Positions 57,636 through 64,000 of a DNA stretch of 64,000 nt are shown one piece after another. The notes under the pieces were generated by a model. It was not told the DNA's origin. It saw nothing but the letters and a program-made list of their open reading frames with translations, and made no database searches. A program made the position numbers and the translations under genes. Source of the DNA: Streptomyces sp. ACA25 (lineage in GTDB: Bacteria; Actinomycetota; Actinomycetes; Streptomycetales; Streptomycetaceae); contig NZ_JAQKPV010000009.1 of the NCBI RefSeq assembly GCF_028200735.1, forward strand, positions 186,001 to 250,000. The letters run 5' to 3'. The stretch's first letter is position 1; each line of letters starts with the position of its first letter.

Positions 57636-58940
57636 ATGAGCAGCGAGCACCCCGGGAAGCCTGCGTATTCTCCGGGCTTCGGGAACGAGCACAGCAGCGA
57701 GGCCGTCCCCGGCGCGCTCCCGGTCGGGCAGAATTCGCCGCAGCGCCCTCCGCTGGCGCTGTACGCCGAGCAGGTGAGCGGCAGCGCCTTCACCGAACCC
57801 CGGGCACAGAACCGGCGCTCGTGGCTCTACCGCATCCGGCCCTCCGCGGTGCATCCTCCGTTCGCCCGGATCGCCAACGGAGGGCTGCGCGGCGCGCCGT
57901 TCACGGAGACCGAGCCCGACCCCAACCGGCTGCGCTGGGACCCACTGCCCGAGCCCGCGCCGGACACCGATTTCATCACCGGGCTCCGGACCCTGGGCGG
58001 AAACGGCGACATCCGGCAGCGCAGCGGCCTGGCCATCCATCTCTACGCCGCCAACACCTCCATGCGGGACCGGGTGTTCAGCAACTCCGACGGTGAGCTG
58101 CTGATCGTCCCGGAGCACGGCACGCTGCAGTTGCACACCGAGTTCGGGATCATCCGGGCGACCCCGGGTGACATCGCGCTGATCCCCCGCGGGGTGCGCT
58201 TCCGCGCGGACCTGCCGGACGGCACCGCCCGGGGATACGTCTGCGAGAACTACGGACGTCCGTTCGTGCTGCCGGACCTCGGCCCGGTCGGCGCGAACGG
58301 GCTGGCCAACGCCCGCGACTTCCTGGCGCCGTCAGCCGCTTACGAGGACATCGAACGGCCCGTGGAGGTGATCAACAAATTCTGCGGGAACCTCTGGGCG
58401 GCCACCTACGGCCACTCGCCGCTGGACGTCGTCGCCTGGCACGGCACCCACGTGCCCTACCTCTACGACCTGCGACGCTTCAACGTGCTGGGGAGCATCA
58501 GCTACGACCACCCCGACCCCTCGATCTTCACGGTGCTCACCTCGCCCTCCGACACCCCGGGGCTGGCCGGCATCGACTTCGTGGTCTTCGCTCCCCGCTG
58601 GCTGGTCGGCGAGGACACCTTTCGCCCGCCGTACTTCCACCGCAACGTGATGAGCGAGTACATGGGCCTGATCAGCGGCTCCTACGACGCCAAGGCCGAG
58701 GGCTTCCGCCCCGGCGGCGGCTCGCTGCACAACATGATGTCGGCGCACGGCCCCGACCGGGAGACCTTCGACCGGGCAAGCGCCGCCGACCTCGTGCCGC
58801 AGAAGACCGACGACGGCCTCGCCTTCATGTTCGAAACCCGCTGGCCGGTGACCCTCACCGAGCAGGCGCGCTCCGGTGGACAGCTGCAGCACGGGTACGA
58901 CCAGGTGTGGGATGGTCTTGCACGCAACTTCAGTCTCTGA
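57636..58940 (+). CDS. hmgA: Homogentisate 1,2-dioxygenase
   Basis: The 434-residue protein begins MSSEHPGKPAYSPGFGNEHSSEAVPGALPVGQNSPQRPPLALYAEQVSGSAFTEPRAQNRRSWLYRIRPSA, the distinctive N-terminus of homogentisate dioxygenase. PPYFHRNVMSEYMGLI and HNMMSAHGPD give the iron ligands His-x5-Glu and His. It opens the aromatic ring of homogentisate to maleylacetoacetate in tyrosine and phenylalanine breakdown. Length matches the family. The downstream GntR gene starts 36 bases later and may be its regulator. The other pathway genes (fumarylacetoacetase, maleylacetoacetate isomerase) are not adjacent. Confidence 0.95.
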   Translation: MSSEHPGKPAYSPGFGNEHSSEAVPGALPVGQNSPQRPPLALYAEQVSGSAFTEPRAQNRRSWLYRIRPSAVHPPFARIANGGLRGAPFTETEPDPNRLRWDPLPEPAPDTDFITGLRTLGGNGDIRQRSGLAIHLYAANTSMRDRVFSNSDGELLIVPEHGTLQLHTEFGIIRATPGDIALIPRGVRFRADLPDGTARGYVCENYGRPFVLPDLGPVGANGLANARDFLAPSAAYEDIERPVEVINKFCGNLWAATYGHSPLDVVAWHGTHVPYLYDLRRFNVLGSISYDHPDPSIFTVLTSPSDTPGLAGIDFVVFAPRWLVGEDTFRPPYFHRNVMSEYMGLISGSYDAKAEGFRPGGGSLHNMMSAHGPDRETFDRASAADLVPQKTDDGLAFMFETRWPVTLTEQARSGGQLQHGYDQVWDGLARNFSL

Positions 58941-58976
58941 AGCCATCTCCTCGCCTCGTCGTCCGGAGGGCCAGCC

Positions 58977-59732
58977 GTGACCGTTTTCGCTCCCGACTCA
59001 CTCGAGCTGAACCGGAAGCTGCCGCTCTGGTATCAGGTGTCGCAGTCCTTGCGAGCTTCCATACTCGGCCGTGCCCGGGAGGCACCCCTGCGCCTGCCGA
59101 CCGAGGAACAGCTCGCCGAGCACTACGGGGTGAGCGTCCTGACCATGCGGCAGGCCCTCAAGGAGCTGGAGACCGAAGGGCTGATCAGCCGGCACCGCCG
59201 CCGGGGGACCTTCATCGAACCGGACGTCCGCCGCGGGGCGCCGGTACGGCTGCTGGGCTCCGTGGACGCCATCGTGGCCCAGCAGTCCGGAGACGTGACG
59301 ACGCTGCTCGGCCACGGGCCCGTGCCGGTGCCCCCCGAGCTCGCCGAGTATTTTCCCGGGCTCTCCGAGGTCATCAGCTTCCGCCGGCTGCGCTGCGACC
59401 GGACCAGCGGCGAACCCTCCAACTGGGCGGAGAACCTGCTCCCCGCGGAGGTGGCGGAGCGCCTCGACCCGGCGGACCTGAAGCGCTGGCCGATGACGAA
59501 GATACTGCGGGACCGCGCCGGCGTGACCGTCACCAGGATCGCGAACACGGTGCAGGCGCGGCTCGCCGATCCGCAGACGACCCAGCTCCTCGACGTGCCG
59601 TTGCTCAGTCCCATCCTGCACTGCACGGGCATCGCCTACGACGAGAAGGACCGCGCGGTGGATGTGGTGCGGATCCACTACCGGGGCGACCGATTCTCCT
59701 TCGCCGTGTCCGTGGACGCCGCCCCGCAGTGA
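58977..59732 (+). CDS. GntR family regulator with UTRA domain (HutC-like)
   Basis: From the GTG at 58977 the product has 251 residues. The winged helix reads LPLWYQVSQSLRASILGRAREAPLRLPTEEQLAEHYGVSVLTMRQALKELETEGLISRHRRRGTFI, and the C-terminal UTRA ligand domain follows (LSEVISFRRLRCDRTSGEPSNWAENLLPAEVAERLDPADLKRWP). It probably senses a small ligand such as an aromatic acid. Being directly downstream of hmgA on the same strand, it may control aromatic catabolism; target not shown. GGAGGGCCAGCC upstream supports the start. Confidence 0.87.
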   Translation: MTVFAPDSLELNRKLPLWYQVSQSLRASILGRAREAPLRLPTEEQLAEHYGVSVLTMRQALKELETEGLISRHRRRGTFIEPDVRRGAPVRLLGSVDAIVAQQSGDVTTLLGHGPVPVPPELAEYFPGLSEVISFRRLRCDRTSGEPSNWAENLLPAEVAERLDPADLKRWPMTKILRDRAGVTVTRIANTVQARLADPQTTQLLDVPLLSPILHCTGIAYDEKDRAVDVVRIHYRGDRFSFAVSVDAAPQ

Positions 59733-59774
59733 AAAGAAGGGCGGCGACCCCGGTCACGTCGTCGTACCGGCCGG

Positions 59775-60038
59775 TCAGCCGCGCCCGCCGAACAGTGTGC
59801 GGCGCAGTCGCCGCAGCGGAGCGAACAGCAGAACCTGCGCTCCCCTCGCGGCGGCGGTGCGCTGTGTGTCACGCCTGGTCAGCTCACGCATCAGCATGGT
59901 CGCCTCGTCGGCTTCACGCTGGGGCACGGCCGGGCCGGAGAGCACGCTGAGGTGACGGTCCAGCCGCGAACCGGAGGAACCGCTCCCGCAGTTGACAGCA
60001 GGCACTCGGGGCCTGCTGCGCGCTGTTATCTGCTCCAT
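59775..60038 (-). CDS. Small conserved hypothetical protein
   Basis: The 87-residue protein begins MEQITARSRPRVPAVNCGSGSSGSRLDRHLSVLSGPAVPQREADEATMLMRELTRRDTQRTAAARGAQ and ends in a basic LFAPLRRLRRTLFGG stretch. I recognise the LDRHLSVLSG...EATMLMRELT pattern as that of a conserved Streptomyces small protein without known function. GGGAG precedes the ATG. It converges with the GntR gene; no membrane helix or catalytic motif is apparent. Confidence 0.65.
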   Translation of the reverse strand: MEQITARSRPRVPAVNCGSGSSGSRLDRHLSVLSGPAVPQREADEATMLMRELTRRDTQRTAAARGAQVLLFAPLRRLRRTLFGGRG

Positions 60039-60191
60039 GACTCTCCCACCCGTACGAGGGCACCCGGTGCGGGCACAGTAACCCTAACGCCCGGACGCAA
60101 CCCATGGGTATTCCGGCCTCTGTAATCAGCCTGCCCACAACGGTGTTGGCCCATACTCCGGCCCTCGCGAGCACCGGGTCGCGGCTCGGTC

Positions 60192-60629
60192 CTACTCCTT
60201 GAGGAGAGCCCTCACCAGACGGCCGAAGAGCAGGCGCCCCGACCAGGCCACGGGCGCGTCGAACAGCCGCAAGGGCTTCCGCACCCGTACGTCCTCGCTC
60301 CATACGACCTGTGACCGGCCGTTACGGGAGGACACCTCGATGTCCGCCCACCCCTCGACCACCGAGCCGCGCTTCTCCAGTCGGCACGTGCCCGGACGAT
60401 CGCCCAGGGGCGGGTCCCAGCGCACGACCTCCATCGGATCGTCGAACGCGAGCCGGCCGATCCCGGTGCGTGCCACGACCAGTGTGCCCGGGCGCGTCGG
60501 CCCGGGCGGCTCGACGGTGACCTCGGTCAGCGGTACGTGGGCGCCGTGCCGCGGCCAGTCCGTGAGCCGCTGCCATGCCTCGGCCGGGGACAGTGACGAC
60601 TGACGCGCCACGCGGAAATGAGCCACCAC
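60192..60629 (-). CDS. SRPBCC family protein
   Basis: The 145-residue protein has the START-like ligand-cavity pattern: MVAHFRVARQSSLSPAEAWQRLTDWPRHGAHVPLTEVTVEPPGP and a C-terminal long helix PLRLFDAPVAWSGRLLFGRLVRALLKE. The SRPBCC fold binds hydrophobic ligands or acts as cyclase-type chaperone; the ligand is unknown. Immediately following glycine/charged loops (RWDPPLGDRPGTCRLEKRGSVVEGWADIEV) fit the beta-sheet. There is no operon partner. Confidence 0.78.
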   Translation of the reverse strand: MVAHFRVARQSSLSPAEAWQRLTDWPRHGAHVPLTEVTVEPPGPTRPGTLVVARTGIGRLAFDDPMEVVRWDPPLGDRPGTCRLEKRGSVVEGWADIEVSSRNGRSQVVWSEDVRVRKPLRLFDAPVAWSGRLLFGRLVRALLKE

Positions 60630-60761
60630 GTGATCGTAGGCCAGGGATCCGCAGGTAGTGCCGTGCCCCGTCCCGACACGCCTGACAGGCCGCCCGCGCG
60701 GGTCGGACCGGTGCGGTGCTGACGTCTCCGTGGTGCGCGGGGGGCCCGTCCGGCCGCAGGC

Positions 60762-61559
60762 TCAGAGCGTCAGCACAGGCCGGGTGGAGAAGCCCTCGCA
60801 GAGGTCTTCTCCGTCCGGGCCGTACACGAACTCGACCATGGAAGGGTTGCGGTTGGCGGTGGCCAGGGGCAGCCAGGCCAACATGCAGCCGTAGCCGCCG
60901 CATACCGACTCGCCGCCGTCACCACCGTGTACTGCGGTGACGTCGCTGGTCAATTCCGAACTGTAGGTGTTGTGGGCGATCCGCAGGCCGAAGGCGTTCA
61001 GCTGTTTGTGCGGCCCGGAGTGATCGCCGGTGGGGGTACGGTCGAGGGGACAGGTGTTGCCCCACCGGAAGAGCGTGGTGGCACCGGCTCCGCAGGCGTG
61101 CTCCCACTCGTCCGAGCTCGGCATCCGCAGGCCGCGAGCCGCGAGCACGGCCGGAGTGTCGGCGGGTAGTCCGGTCAGGTCCTCGGCCTCCACGGCCATG
61201 AGCACGGTGGCCAGGGTGACACGTCGGCGTGGGCTGAGCACGTGGGCGAGGTGCGCCCGGAGGTCGGGACCACGGCCGAAGCCGTGACCCAGGCTCTCCG
61301 CGAAATCGGCAGCCTGCTCGGGCGTCGGCTGCCAGGCGTCGAGATCGAAGCCGAGCACCACCGTGCCGCCGGGTATCAGCGCGAATTCCTGATCATTCCG
61401 CTCGATCCGGACACGATGCAGTGGGGCGTTGAGGTGCTCAACGGTTTCGACGGCGGTCACGCGCCCCCCGACCAGCTCCGCGGCCTCGGAGGCGATGCGG
61501 TGTGCGGCCGGCCGGTCGACAGACCGCCACTGGGCAAGACGGAGATCGGCGAGGGACAT
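60762..61559 (-). CDS. Formylglycine-generating-enzyme-like (SUMF1/EgtB/PvdO) protein
   Basis: The 265-residue protein has the C-terminal half of the FGE fold: GLRMPSSDEWEHACGAGATTLFRWGNTCPLDRTP, QLNAFGLRIAHNTYSS and GGDGGESVCGGYGC, ending RNPSMVEFVYGPDGEDLCEGFSTRPVLTL. MPSSDEWEHA...RWG and NAFGL correspond to the RLPTEAEWEYA, YPWG and NAFGLYDMLGNVWEW motifs. The CGGYGC pair (Cys220, Cys225) has the C-x4-C spacing of the copper-binding cysteines of FGE. The N-terminal 140 residues are unlike FGE. No sulfatase gene is near, so the substrate is open. Confidence 0.72.
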   Translation of the reverse strand: MSLADLRLAQWRSVDRPAAHRIASEAAELVGGRVTAVETVEHLNAPLHRVRIERNDQEFALIPGGTVVLGFDLDAWQPTPEQAADFAESLGHGFGRGPDLRAHLAHVLSPRRRVTLATVLMAVEAEDLTGLPADTPAVLAARGLRMPSSDEWEHACGAGATTLFRWGNTCPLDRTPTGDHSGPHKQLNAFGLRIAHNTYSSELTSDVTAVHGGDGGESVCGGYGCMLAWLPLATANRNPSMVEFVYGPDGEDLCEGFSTRPVLTL

Positions 61560-61739
61560 GTGCCGCAGTGTTGCACGGGGGTCCGGAGACCACAGTCAGC
61601 GCGTGCTTGATGGTTCGATGTGCGTGACGGTGCCGAGCTGCCCGAGGTCGGCAACTGTCTGGGCCGTTCCGAGCGCGCGGCCTGCTCCTCGCGCCGGCGG
61701 AGGAAATCGGCTGCCCCGCCAAACGAAAATCACCCCGGC
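61560..61739. other. Intergenic region between the FGE-like and GntR genes
   Basis: About 180 bases upstream of the FGE-like gene show no gene. The region carries the promoter side of the FGE-like gene; no clear promoter elements were found. Confidence 0.3.
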
Positions 61740-61770
61740 CGGGTGCGGCCCCAGCCAGGTGCCGCACCCG
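61740..61770 (-). terminator. Terminator of the GntR (YtrA-type) gene
   Basis: Ten-base perfect arms (CGGGTGCGGC / GCCGCACCCG) with an 11-base loop lie 32 bases past the stop; on the minus strand they are followed shortly by a T-rich stretch (ATTTTCGTTT). Confidence 0.65.
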
Positions 61771-61802
61771 CCGTGCACGGAGAGCGGGGCGGCTCGGAAG
61801 GG

Positions 61803-62174
61803 TCAGGGGGCCTCGTAGACCGCCCGGACGGCGTCCTCCGCCGCGGTGAGCGCCGCGTCACGGTCCAGACCGAGACGGCGGGCGCGCCGGGCGAACTCCA
61901 GGGCAGCGGTCACCGCCTCCTGCTCGGCGGCGCCCCCCACCGCGGCGATGAACGTACCGTTGCGGCCTCGGGTCTCGATCACTCCGTCGGCCTCCAGGGC
62001 ACGGTACGCCTTGGCAACCGTGTTGGCAGCGAGCCCCAACTCCCCCGCGAAGCCGCGCACGGTCGGCAGCCGGTAACCGGCCGGCAGCGTCCCTTCCCTG
62101 GCCTGTCGGGCGATCTGGGCGCGCAGCTGCTCGTACGGCGCGGTCGGGATCTGCTGATCAATGGTGACCTTCAC
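61803..62174 (-). CDS. YtrA-type GntR transcriptional regulator
   Basis: The 123-residue protein begins MKVTIDQQIPTAPYEQLRAQIARQAREGTLPAGYRLPTVRGFAGELGLAANTVAKAYRALEADGVIETRGRNGTFIAAVGG, a GntR winged helix, with a short C-terminal helical tail (AALEFARRARRLGLDRDAALTAAEDAVRAVYEA), typical for the YtrA subgroup, which lacks a ligand domain. YtrA regulators commonly control ABC exporter genes next door; none is present here, so the target may lie elsewhere. GTG/ATG ambiguity is small as ATG fits. Confidence 0.88.
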   Translation of the reverse strand: MKVTIDQQIPTAPYEQLRAQIARQAREGTLPAGYRLPTVRGFAGELGLAANTVAKAYRALEADGVIETRGRNGTFIAAVGGAAEQEAVTAALEFARRARRLGLDRDAALTAAEDAVRAVYEAP

Positions 62175-62452
62175 CCGGCCGATTGTGCCGGACGCAGAAC
62201 GGTGCCGGGCCGCGGGCCGTCCGTGCGCACCGGAACGGCGGACTCCGCGCTCCCCGGCCGGCTGTTCTTAACCGCTCGTGAGCCCTTCCTTAAGAGGACC
62301 ATAAGGATCGTCCCGCGAGCCCTCGGAGGGCCGAAATCCCTGGTGAGCGCGGCTAACGTCCAAGACGTCGGGCGAAGTTCGCGGAGCCGGTGTCCAGCCG
62401 GGACCGGCTCCCGGCCCGCCGGCATTCGTCCCAGCCGAAGGAGACTCCCCCC

Positions 62453-63454
62453 ATGACCGTCCGTCGCAAGGCAGCCACTGTCGGCGCCCTCGCCGTCGCC
62501 CCACTGGCGCTCAGCCTGATGGCAGCCGTCCCCGCCGCAGCGCACGGGTCGATGGACAACCCGGTCAGCCGGATCTCGACGTGCCACCAGGAGGGTCCGG
62601 AGAACCCGCAGTCGGACGCCTGCAAGGAAATGGTGGCCATCGGCGGCACGCAGCCCCTCTACGACTGGAACGAAGTCAACCTCGCGAACGCCGACGGACG
62701 GCACCGCGACCTCATTCCGGACGGCACACTGTGCAGCGCGGGCCGCGACAAGTACGCAGGGCTCGACCAGCCCCGCGCCGACTGGCCGGCCACCGAACTC
62801 AGCAGCGGTTCCCACACCTTCCGGTACGCGGCCAGCGCGCCGCACACCGGGTCCTTCGAGCTGTTCATCACGCGGGAGGGGTACGACCCGACGCAGCCGC
62901 TGCGCTGGGCGGACCTGGAGTCCTTCGGCGAGGTCACCGATCCGCCGTTGGAGGAAGGCGCCTACGTCTTCGGCATGGAGATCCCCGAGCGGGAGGGCCG
63001 CCATCTGATCTACAGCGTGTGGCAGCGCTCCGACAGTCCGGAGGCCTTCTACACCTGCTCGGACGTCGTCCTCGGCGGGGACAGCGGCGGCTCCGCCGCA
63101 GGCGCTCAGCCGGCCGGAGCGCCTGCGGCGGAGCCCGGGACCGGCGCGGACGCCGCCGGCCCTGAGGACCACGGAGACCACGACGAGCCCGGGAAGGATG
63201 CCGGTGGCGGCGCGGACGACCGGGGCGGGGCAGCCAAGGACCCTGCGGAGTCCGGCCCGGAGAACCTGGCCTCACCCGCGGGAAACGAGCCCGCCCCGCA
63301 GGGCGCCACCGAGGAGGAGCCCTCCCTCGCGAGGACGGGCGGTGAGAGCACCACCGTGCTGCTGGCCGCCGGTGGCGCCGCCGCTCTGACTGCCGGTGCG
63401 GGGCTGGTGTTCACGAGCCTCCGCCGCCGCGCCGCGGCCCGTCCCCGCGCCTGA
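62453..63454 (+). CDS. Lytic polysaccharide monooxygenase (AA10), sortase-anchored
   Basis: The 333-residue precursor has a signal peptide (MTVRRKAATVGALAVAPLALSLMAAVPAAA) cleaved before His31, so the mature protein starts HGSMDNPVSR; that N-terminal histidine and the His in SAPHTGSF (His131) form the copper brace. QRSDSPEAFYTCSDV is the conserved AA10 segment. It oxidatively cleaves chitin or cellulose outside the cell. A disordered Gly/Ala/Asp/Glu linker follows, then LARTGG near residue 292, a helix (STTVLLAAGGAAALTAGAGLVFTSL) and RRRAAARPRA tail: a sortase wall anchor. This is unusual, as many LPMOs are secreted free. AAGGAG precedes the ATG. Confidence 0.9.
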   Translation: MTVRRKAATVGALAVAPLALSLMAAVPAAAHGSMDNPVSRISTCHQEGPENPQSDACKEMVAIGGTQPLYDWNEVNLANADGRHRDLIPDGTLCSAGRDKYAGLDQPRADWPATELSSGSHTFRYAASAPHTGSFELFITREGYDPTQPLRWADLESFGEVTDPPLEEGAYVFGMEIPEREGRHLIYSVWQRSDSPEAFYTCSDVVLGGDSGGSAAGAQPAGAPAAEPGTGADAAGPEDHGDHDEPGKDAGGGADDRGGAAKDPAESGPENLASPAGNEPAPQGATEEEPSLARTGGESTTVLLAAGGAAALTAGAGLVFTSLRRRAAARPRA

Positions 63455-63468
63455 CCGCCCCCTGACCC

Positions 63469-63514
63469 GGTGCCGCCGCTTCCCGTCCCCCACCTTCGGG
63501 GAAGCGGCGGCACC
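63469..63514 (+). terminator. Terminator of the LPMO gene
   Basis: Sixteen-base perfect arms (GGTGCCGCCGCTTCCC / GGGAAGCGGCGGCACC) with a 14-base loop lie 15 bases after the stop codon. Confidence 0.75.
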
Positions 63515-63653
63515 GCCTTGTCCACGGTCGGGACGTCGCTTTGCGCGAGGGGTGAGAGTCCCTGCGGTGTCGCGTTGCGGCGAGGCATGCCGTCCCCCGG
63601 AGCGGCGTCGATATGTCTGTGCATGGCGGCAGTTCGAGGTGCAAGCTATCGGG

Positions 63654-64000
63654 GTGAACATGGAAGAGGTCGGCGCGCGGTTGGTTGGTCGATTCGGCCC
63701 CGAGGCCGAGGGTTGGCTCGCTGAGGTTCCGAACCTCGCTGCGCGGCTGGCCACGCGGTGGGGTTTCGTGCTCGGTGAGCTGTTCGAGAGTGGAGCCTCC
63801 TCTGTCGTCTTTCGCTGTCGATGGCCTGACGGAACGCCAGCGGTCCTCAAACTCAGTTGGGATCGGGTGCTGTTGACCAAGCAGGTGGAGATGCTGCGCG
63901 TGTTCGCGCCGTCGGGTCGGGTGCCGGCCGTATTGTCTGCTGACGCGGAGGCCGGGGCGATGGTGTTGGAGGAGGTCCTGCCCGGCACCGAGGCCGAGGA
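63654..64000 (+). CDS. Aminoglycoside/hydroxyurea phosphotransferase-like kinase, cut by window edge
   Basis: The visible part begins at a GTG (63654) with an in-frame ATG six bases on: VNMEEVGARLVGRFGPEAEGWLAEVPNLAARLATRWGFVLGELFESGASSVVFRCRWPDGTPAVLKLSWDRVLLTKQVEMLRVFAPSGRVPAVLSADAEAGAMVLEEVLPGT. The nucleotide-binding strands SSVVFRCRWPDGTPAVLKLSW (catalytic lysine in VLKL) and the MVLEEVLPG hinge match APH(6)/hydroxyurea kinases. It is truncated before the catalytic HGD loop, so activity cannot be confirmed. GAGGTG lies 11 bases upstream of the GTG. Confidence 0.75.
   Translation, partial: MNMEEVGARLVGRFGPEAEGWLAEVPNLAARLATRWGFVLGELFESGASSVVFRCRWPDGTPAVLKLSWDRVLLTKQVEMLRVFAPSGRVPAVLSADAEAGAMVLEEVLPGTEAE

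Noticed and set aside
1..64000. CRISPR arrays, transposases, integrases, phage genes
   Set aside because: None seen: no regular repeat-spacer pattern, no recombinase or phage structural motif in any frame.

Overview
The window is GC-rich (roughly 70%) actinobacterial DNA, most likely from a Streptomyces chromosome. The evidence is two chaplin genes, a cellobiose-type ABC operon with a CebR-like repressor, many TetR regulators, a DUF574 methyltransferase, Tat and sortase (LAxTG) surface proteins, mycothiol-type and F420-type enzymes, and GTG, TTG and leaderless starts. The gene density and the continuity of conserved blocks look like core chromosome. I saw no insertion sequence, integrase, prophage, CRISPR array or biosynthetic megacluster.

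Layout, left to right. (1) 1-9.7 kb: conserved Streptomyces block with an SCO1664-like protein, DUF3090, an MSMEG_4193-type phosphomutase, an F420 (LLM) oxidoreductase, a degenerate RecD-like HHH protein, a long sortase-anchored chaplin and a short chaplin behind a BldN-like promoter, an M20 peptidase and tRNA-Leu(GAG). (2) 9.8-13.3 kb: CotH kinase-like, VTC and DUF4956 operon. (3) 13.3-21.8 kb: methyltransferase, a mycothiol-type DinB protein, a TetR divergent from two NAD(P)-binding proteins, a MOSC protein, a Stf0 sulfotransferase and a large membrane protein. (4) 22-28.2 kb: bglC-cebG-cebF-cebE with divergent cebR and a palindromic operator. (5) 28.2-34.5 kb: PhoX-like protein behind a PHO-box-like promoter, a VanW protein, a methyltransferase behind a Zur/Fur-like box inside a 23-bp-arm perfect hairpin, a small Tat protein paired with a signal-less amidase, and a secreted repeat protein. 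(6) 34.5-51.4 kb: FAD dehydrogenase, two DUF202 proteins, and an acyl-CoA, aldehyde and alcohol catabolic region with three TetR regulators and three pairs of shared inverted-repeat operators, interrupted by a pair of SPFH proteins. (7) 51.6-57.5 kb: XRE/TPR regulator and a four-gene operon of beta-helix protein, cupredoxin-like lipoprotein, polytopic membrane protein and TetR. (8) 57.6-64 kb: homogentisate dioxygenase and GntR, an SRPBCC protein, a formylglycine-generating-enzyme-like protein, a YtrA-type GntR, a sortase-anchored lytic polysaccharide monooxygenase (AA10) and the start of an aminoglycoside-phosphotransferase-like kinase.

Several parts fit one lifestyle. CebEFG/BglC and the AA10 enzyme suggest growth on cellulose or chitin. 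Chaplins suggest aerial hyphae. The acyl-CoA dehydrogenase, MaoC, SDR, aldehyde and alcohol dehydrogenase genes look like small, locally controlled catabolic regulons. The least explained parts are the Zur-like hairpin, the beta-helix/cupredoxin operon, the Tat-partner/amidase pair, the VTC/DUF4956/CotH operon and the degenerate helicase. Gene functions are assigned from recognised motifs and neighbourhood only; no database search was run.
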